Shown here: in pieces, positions 15,986 through 19,833 of the stretch
How the letters are laid out: the number at the start of each line of letters is the position of its first letter
Numbering within the stretch: position 1 is the first letter of the stretch
Assembly: GCA_037179515.1 (NCBI GenBank)
Contig: JAXCGZ010023970.1
Span: 1-19,833, forward strand
Direction: 5' to 3'
Source of the DNA: Halocaridina rubra
Lineage: Eukaryota > Arthropoda > Malacostraca > Decapoda > Atyidae
Length of the DNA stretch: 19,833 bases
The notes under the pieces: generated by a model
Databases searched by the model: none
Seen by the model: the letters and a program-made list of their open reading frames with translations, nothing else
What the model was told of the DNA's origin: nothing
Position numbers and translations under genes: made by a program

Positions 15986-17245
15986 ATACAACACCCCCTC
16001 AGATTGCAGAGACAGAAGCTCAAGGGCCAGTATTAGAGGACACCAACCTTACAGCCACAGAGGTATGCAGAGCGCTGATGGATTTAGATGTTCATAAAGC
16101 TACAGGTCCTGATGACATATCCCCTCATGTACCTAAAAAATGCGCAAACTCAATATCAGTAGCACTGGGTATCGTATTTAAAAAGTAACTGGAGTCAGGG
16201 GAGATTCCAAGATGCTGGAAACAAGCAAATGTGATACCTATCTTCAAAAAGGGAAGGAGGGATACGGCTCTGAACGATAGACCGGTTTCCTTGACCAGCA
16301 TAGTTTGCAAAGTTATGGAGAAACTACTAAGGAAACATATCTCTCTTCACTTGGAATCCTTCAACTTTTTGTTAGTGAGGCAACATGGCTTCAGAGAAGG
16401 TAGATCAACAGTAACAAACTTATTAGAATTTTATGATGAGGTAAGCCGAATCTTACAGGAAAGAGAGGGCTGGGCAGATTGCATATTCCTAGACTTCCAG
16501 AAAGCGTTTGACACTGTTCCACATGGGAGACTTATTAGGAAGCTGCAATCAATGGCTAGAATAGGTGGAAATGTCTTGGAATGGATAAAAACTTACTTAG
16601 AAGGAAGGGAACAGAGGGTTAGAGTAAGACACTCAGTGTCTGAATGGAGAAGTGTTAGTAGTGGAGTTCCACAGGGTTCAGTTTGTATATGTAAATGACC
16701 TACCAGAGTCTGTTAATTCATTCATGAATATGTTTGCAGATGATGCAAAGATTGTGAAGAAAGTAGGAAACGAGAACAATGGTAGAGAACTTCAGGAAGA
16801 TCTAAATAGTTTGCATGAGTGGTCAGAAAAGTGGCCAATGAAATTCAATACTTCAAAATGTAAGGTAATGAGAATCGGTACAAGTGCAAGAAGGCCCAAG
16901 CTTGACTACTCGGTGGCTGGAGTACAACTTCAAGAGACAGAAAATGAGAGAGATCTAGGAGTAAACATACTGGCAGATTTGTCTCCAGAAATACATATAA
17001 ATGGCATAGTAAGGGCAGCATATGCATTCTTATCAAATGTAAGGGTAGCCTTCAGGCACATGGACAAGGAAATATTCAGAAATATTTGTGTAACCTATGT
17101 GAGGCCAAAACTCGAATATGCAGCCCCCTTTTGGAATCTGCACTTGAAAAAGCACATAGCTAAGCTTGAAAAAGTTCAAAGACATGCCACGAAACTGGAG
17201 CCAGAAATACGCAATCTCAGTTATGATGAGAGGCTGGGGGAATAA
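15979..17245 (+). pseudogene. LINE ORF2, reverse transcriptase domain, decayed
   Basis: The motifs follow the order of a CR1-like reverse transcriptase: ALMDLDVHKATGPDDISP, IPRCWKQANVIPIFKKGRRD, RPVSLTSIVCKVMEKLLRKH, QHGFREGRSTVTNLLEF, CIFLDFQKAFDTVPHGRLIR and GVPQGSV. Then come VNDLPESV, FADDAKIV (catalytic Asp pair at 16739-16744), FNTSKCKVMRIG, ERDLGVNI and YVRPKLEYAAPFW. TAA at 16186-16188 interrupts the frame. At about 16681-16687 a deletion of roughly 17 or 20 bases removes the conserved residues between GVPQGSV and VNDLP and shifts the frame. The domain would copy the element RNA into DNA at the nicked target. This copy is inactive. Confidence 0.92.
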
Positions 17246-17527
17246 GACTTACCATAACTCAAAGCTAGAAGAGTGAGGGGGGATATAGTGACAGTCTTTA
17301 AATTCCTTCATGGTTATGATAGAGTGGATAGGGATCGATATTTTGATATGGCTGGCTCTAGAACTAGAGGTCATAGTTTGAAGCTTCGTAAGAAAACTTC
17401 TTTGCAGGATGTAAGGAAATACTTTTTCAGTGTAAGAGTAGTTGATAATTGGAATTCCCTAAGCGAGAAGGTAGTTAATGCTATCTCAATCCATAGTTTT
17501 AAGGACAGGTATGATAAGTATCACTAA
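17243..17527 (+). pseudogene. LINE ORF2, C-terminal region
   Basis: After LSYDERLGE a stop at 17243-17245 marks a frame change. Seven residues (RLTITQS) can be read in the next frame, and then the first frame resumes with RRVRGDIVTVFKFLHGYDRV. It ends KDRYDKYH at TAA 17525-17527. The pattern RRxRGDxxxxFKxL followed by RGHSLKL, FFSVRVVDNWNSLSEKVVNA and IHSFKDR is the usual C-terminal part of CR1/Rex-type ORF2 proteins. So ORF2 is complete at its 3' end apart from the paired frame shifts near 17245 and 17265. Confidence 0.85.
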
Positions 17528-17599
17528 GTCGAAAATGGAACCGATCAGGAGACGGGAAGATACGAGCTTTGGGCTCTTTCCCGTAAACACAATTAGGTA

Positions 17600-17602
<3 letters not shown>
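17528..17602 (+). promoter_or_regulatory. LINE 3' UTR with hairpin and tail
   Basis: A two-part hairpin is visible: an outer stem ACGGGAA (17552-17558) with TTCCCGT (17578-17584), and an inner stem GAGC (17564-17567) with GCTC (17573-17576) around a TTTGG loop. The tail is AAACACAATTAGGTAATT, and (AC)n follows. In related LINEs a 3' stem-loop is the site bound by the reverse transcriptase to start copying, so this is the likely recognition signal. The piece kept in the fragment at 2768-2806 begins just before the inner stem. Confidence 0.7.

Positions 17603-17658
<56 letters not shown>
17603..17658. repeat. (AC)n at the 3' junction of the LINE
   Basis: A perfect AC tract of about 56 bp that begins directly after the LINE tail TTAGGTAATT. 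It is either the other half of the target microsatellite or a tail added by the element; the (AC)n on the 5' side favours the target. Confidence 0.95.
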
Positions 17659-17662
<4 letters not shown>

Positions 17663-17779
17663 AACTTGAATATTGAAAAAATATCAATAACCTTTTCAAG
17701 AAAGTCATGAAATATACAAGATAAAAGATCATGTTTGAAATACTGACTATGCATACAGCAATTTCCATAATTCTGAAAC

Positions 17780-17788
17780 AACAACAAC

Positions 17789-17830
<42 letters not shown>
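17780..17830. repeat. (AAC)n-(AG)n microsatellite
   Basis: A few ACA/AAC units pass into (AG)n at about 17792-17830. The flanks 17659-17779 and 17831-18050 are unique AT-rich DNA without a gene. Confidence 0.93.
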
Positions 17831-17834
<4 letters not shown>

Positions 17835-18050
17835 TTAATTTACATACGAAGAGAGACAACTGGATTTATGATAAAAAATGGTTGGCTCTGATCCAACTGG
17901 CCAGAAAAAACATGACTTAATGGATATTATTATTATGATTATATAAAAAAAAAAACATACAAATACACATTCATATGCGTACACTGGTGGCCCTTGGTCA
18001 AGAACAGATTAAGATACGCTCTCATATCCTATGACTGTATTTACTATTAT

Positions 18051-18180
<130 letters not shown>

Positions 18181-18199
18181 TTCACACACATACACACTG

Positions 18200-18617
18200 C
18201 TCCGTCGCCTTTTAAATATTTTGAGGCTATAGCGCCTCTGGTGGTCGGGTGGGAGACAGCGTCAGTTCGTCTGCTGGTAGAAGAGTAACGCAGCGATCTT
18301 CTCATAGAATTTAACCATAAAACTATCCCACTGAATGATGAAGAAACATGTTCATGACATGTAAAAGACCAATTCTGAGCTATTTTGATATTCAAAGAGA
18401 ATATTACTGTTTTATGTGTATTAAATAGAAAGGAAAAAAGTACATTTATACGAGGTAAATTCATATACAATGTTCGCCATTCTATTTTTAAGGGAGGCGA
18501 GTTAGTCCAAGCACCACTATACAATTCACCCCACTTCAAACATTTTCGGTTCTTGGGGGTAAAGTGTTTCCACGATCTCCTCCCGCCAAGACCACACTGC
18601 TTGGGTCTCCAGTAGGG
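18200..18617 (+). promoter_or_regulatory. Possible promoter and first exon, low support
   Basis: The stretch 18195-18290 is CG-containing and unlike its neighbours. TCAGTTCGT at about 18262 fits an arthropod initiator, with an AT-rich TTTTAAATATTTT about 45-50 bases upstream. At 18617/18618 a strong 5' splice site AGTAGG|GTAAGTATT occurs. A 76-codon frame (18385-18615, start MIFKENITVLCVLNRK) ends just before the donor and has no recognised domain. Taken together this could be a non-coding first exon of a plus-strand gene leaving through the LINE at the right edge, but each signal alone is common by chance. Confidence 0.15.
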
Positions 18618-18649
18618 TAAGTATTATTTGGAAATGACTACTGAAGTGA

Positions 18650-19833
18650 AAACAAACAAACAAACAAACAAAAACATTTATTTCCATTTTGTACAATGGT
18701 TATTCAACAATAATAGTAACTTATAAGTAGACATGTAATTAAACTAACAAATAAGAGGGTTAGACATATAGTTAAATTAAATGTAGCTTTCATAGAAAAT
18801 AATAATGCTGTAATAAAAATGTTACAATAATGTTAATAATAAAGTAGTAAGTATGCCACTAGATACAGGATCGTTATTATCGGCATCATTTCCATATTTG
18901 TTTCCTTACAATGAGAATAATTAGTTCTTAATGAGCAGCAACTATTTGTCCAAAAGAAAACTGTATAGTTTGCCTTTGAAAGCTGTGAAAGAGGATGCAT
19001 TTTTAAGATGCTCTGGAATATTATTCCAGAGTGTTGGCCCTTTGATAGTGATCATCTTTGAACCTGCTTCTATGTTTGTTCTGTGAATAAAGAGCTCACT
19101 GCTCTGTCTTGTGTTGGTTCCCCTTATATCCCTGACTGTTTTTAAATCAAATAGCCAGCTAGGATAATGATGGTCCAAAATTTTGAATACAAAAACATAA
19201 ATAGCATAAGGGACCTTATTTTCTGCCCGCAGCCACCCAAGTTTATTGAGAGCTGGTGTGATGCGGTTGTATTTTCTTATTCCTCCCAGGGCAACTCGAG
19301 CTGCAAAATTAATAAGCTTCTGTATTCTGTTTATCTGAGTCTTAGTGGTAGCTCCCCAAACAGTTGTGCAGTAATTAATGTGACTTAGGGCTAGAGATTC
19401 AACAACAGTTATTCGAGTGGTAGTCTCAAAATTGTCTTTTATACGTGATAAGTACATTAATGTTCCTGTAACCTTTTTGCATACTTTATCTATGTGGGAA
19501 TCAAGCAACATGTGGTTATCAAAGTGAATTCCTAGGTTTTTGACTGTTTTGCTAGGTGTGATAATATTGTCGCAAAAATTAATTGTTGTGTTTTCTGGAA
19601 TTTGTGCTATGTGGAACCTTGAACCAATAAATATGCACTGTGTTTTACTTTCGTTAATTAACAGCCCAATTTCTTGGAAATAGGTTTTAATTTTTGACAG
19701 AGTGTTTTCTGCTCTTAAAGTTAGCTCTGGGAGATTATTAATATCACCACTAAGGAGTAGTTGAGTGTCATCTGCATATTGTACGACTAGACAGTCAGAA
19801 ATGAAAGAAGATAGATCATTTACGTAAATGAAA
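18650..19833 (-). mobile_element. Second LINE (CR1/L2-type), 3' part, minus strand
   Basis: The element runs from beyond the right edge to about 18650. It contains the end of ORF2 (18942-19832), a 3' UTR of about 270 bp, an AATAAA-like signal at 18682-18677, and a (GTTT)n tail (minus strand; CAAA repeats at 18652-18671 on plus). The protein differs strongly from the LINE at 13980-17602: YADD in place of FADD, NLGIHFD in place of RDLGVNI, and no RGD-type C-terminal block. The tails also differ, (GTTT)n against AATTAGGTAATT in (AC)n. It is therefore a separate family. Confidence 0.88.
18942..19832 (-). CDS. LINE ORF2 protein, reverse transcriptase C-terminal half
   Basis: The frame is open from the window edge to the stop at 18942-18944, giving 296 residues with no break. 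The 5' part lies outside the window. It starts with FIYVNDLSSF, then VVQYADDTQLLLSGD (catalytic YADD at 19778-19767), INESKTQCIFIGS, VKNLGIHFDNH, and the thumb-like segment IDKVCKKVTGTLMYLSRIKD. Next come HINYCTTVWG, QKLINFAARVALGG, LGWLRAENKVPYAIYVFVFK, and the C-terminal GPTLWNNIPEHLKNASSFTA and FKGKLYSFLL. This order is typical of CR1/L2/Jockey-group ORF2 proteins. The methionine at 19511-19509 is internal, not the start. The role is reverse transcription of the element's own RNA. The clean frame suggests a fairly recent insertion, though activity cannot be judged from a fragment. Confidence 0.9.
   Translation of the reverse strand, partial: FIYVNDLSSFISDCLVVQYADDTQLLLSGDINNLPELTLRAENTLSKIKTYFQEIGLLINESKTQCIFIGSRFHIAQIPENTTINFCDNIITPSKTVKNLGIHFDNHMLLDSHIDKVCKKVTGTLMYLSRIKDNFETTTRITVVESLALSHINYCTTVWGATTKTQINRIQKLINFAARVALGGIRKYNRITPALNKLGWLRAENKVPYAIYVFVFKILDHHYPSWLFDLKTVRDIRGTNTRQSSELFIHRTNIEAGSKMITIKGPTLWNNIPEHLKNASSFTAFKGKLYSFLLDK

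Larger units (their letters stand above)
13980..17602 (+). mobile_element. CR1-like LINE, 5'-truncated and inactive, in (AC)n
   Basis: A non-LTR retrotransposon of about 3.6 kb with the order ORF1 (RRM-like), ORF2 (AP-type endonuclease, reverse transcriptase, C-terminal region), short 3' UTR with hairpin, and tail AATTAGGTAATT. The reverse transcriptase motifs (RPVSLTS, LDFQKAFDTVPH, GVPQGSV, FADDAK, SKCKVM, RDLGV) place it in the CR1/L2/Rex1 part of the LINE tree. The exact clade cannot be set by eye. It starts inside ORF1, so it is 5'-truncated. It carries four premature stops and at least six frame shifts, so it cannot move. (AC)n flanks both ends. No clear target duplication can be separated from the microsatellite. 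A 39-bp end of the same family sits in (AC)n at 2768-2806. Confidence 0.93.

Overview
The window reads as eukaryotic, repeat-dominated DNA. Long perfect dinucleotide arrays ((AT)n, (AG/TC)n, (AC)n), tRNA-derived SINEs, fold-back DNA elements and CR1/L2-type LINE debris are packed at a density typical of decapod crustacean genomes, and most like penaeid shrimp. That placement is inferred from texture only; no host gene was recognised that would prove it. There is no convincing complete host gene, no rRNA and no functional tRNA. At best a few short exon-like islands with good splice signals lie on the minus strand (3771-3810, 7335-7415), plus a possible first exon on the plus strand ending at 18617.

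Layout. 1-900: anonymous AT-rich DNA with two partial copies of a tRNA-derived SINE (family A). 945-2900: long (AT)n arrays around a decayed minisatellite of about 50-bp units (1552-2425). 2750-3660: stacked (AC), (AT), (AG), (TTA) and (GT) arrays, with a 39-bp 3' end of a LINE embedded inside (AC)n at 2768-2806. 4155-5150: a dispersed repeat, a better SINE A copy, and a 403-bp near-perfect palindrome whose two arms both carry the tail of a mariner-like transposase gene. 5374-5935: tandem array of about 145-bp units rich in tRNA T-arm-like motifs. 6021-9000: three SINE B copies, a complete 202-bp palindromic MITE with TTA duplications (Harbinger-like), and further microsatellites. 9540-10310: a hAT-like terminus and dispersed repeats. 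10668-11310: a regular 72-bp minisatellite. 11480-12480: an older, eroded tandem repeat.

13352-17658 holds the main element. It is a 5'-truncated, dead CR1-like LINE of about 3.6 kb with recognisable ORF1 (RRM-like) and ORF2 (endonuclease, reverse transcriptase, C-terminal region). It is flanked on both sides by (AC)n and ends in a 3' hairpin and tail. The last 39 bp of that tail are identical to the fragment at 2768-2806, which also sits inside (AC)n. Two of two copies in the same orientation inside the same microsatellite suggest a retrotransposon that targets (AC)n arrays. 17660-18650 is microsatellite plus an uncharacterised stretch. 18650-19833 is the 3' end of a second, different LINE on the minus strand. 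Its reading frame is open from the window edge to its stop codon, so it is younger or better preserved.

In function the window is a graveyard of transposable elements. The two LINEs would have supplied retrotransposition activity, possibly also for the SINEs (no shared 3' tail was identified). The palindromic elements are non-autonomous DNA transposons that would have needed a transposase supplied elsewhere.
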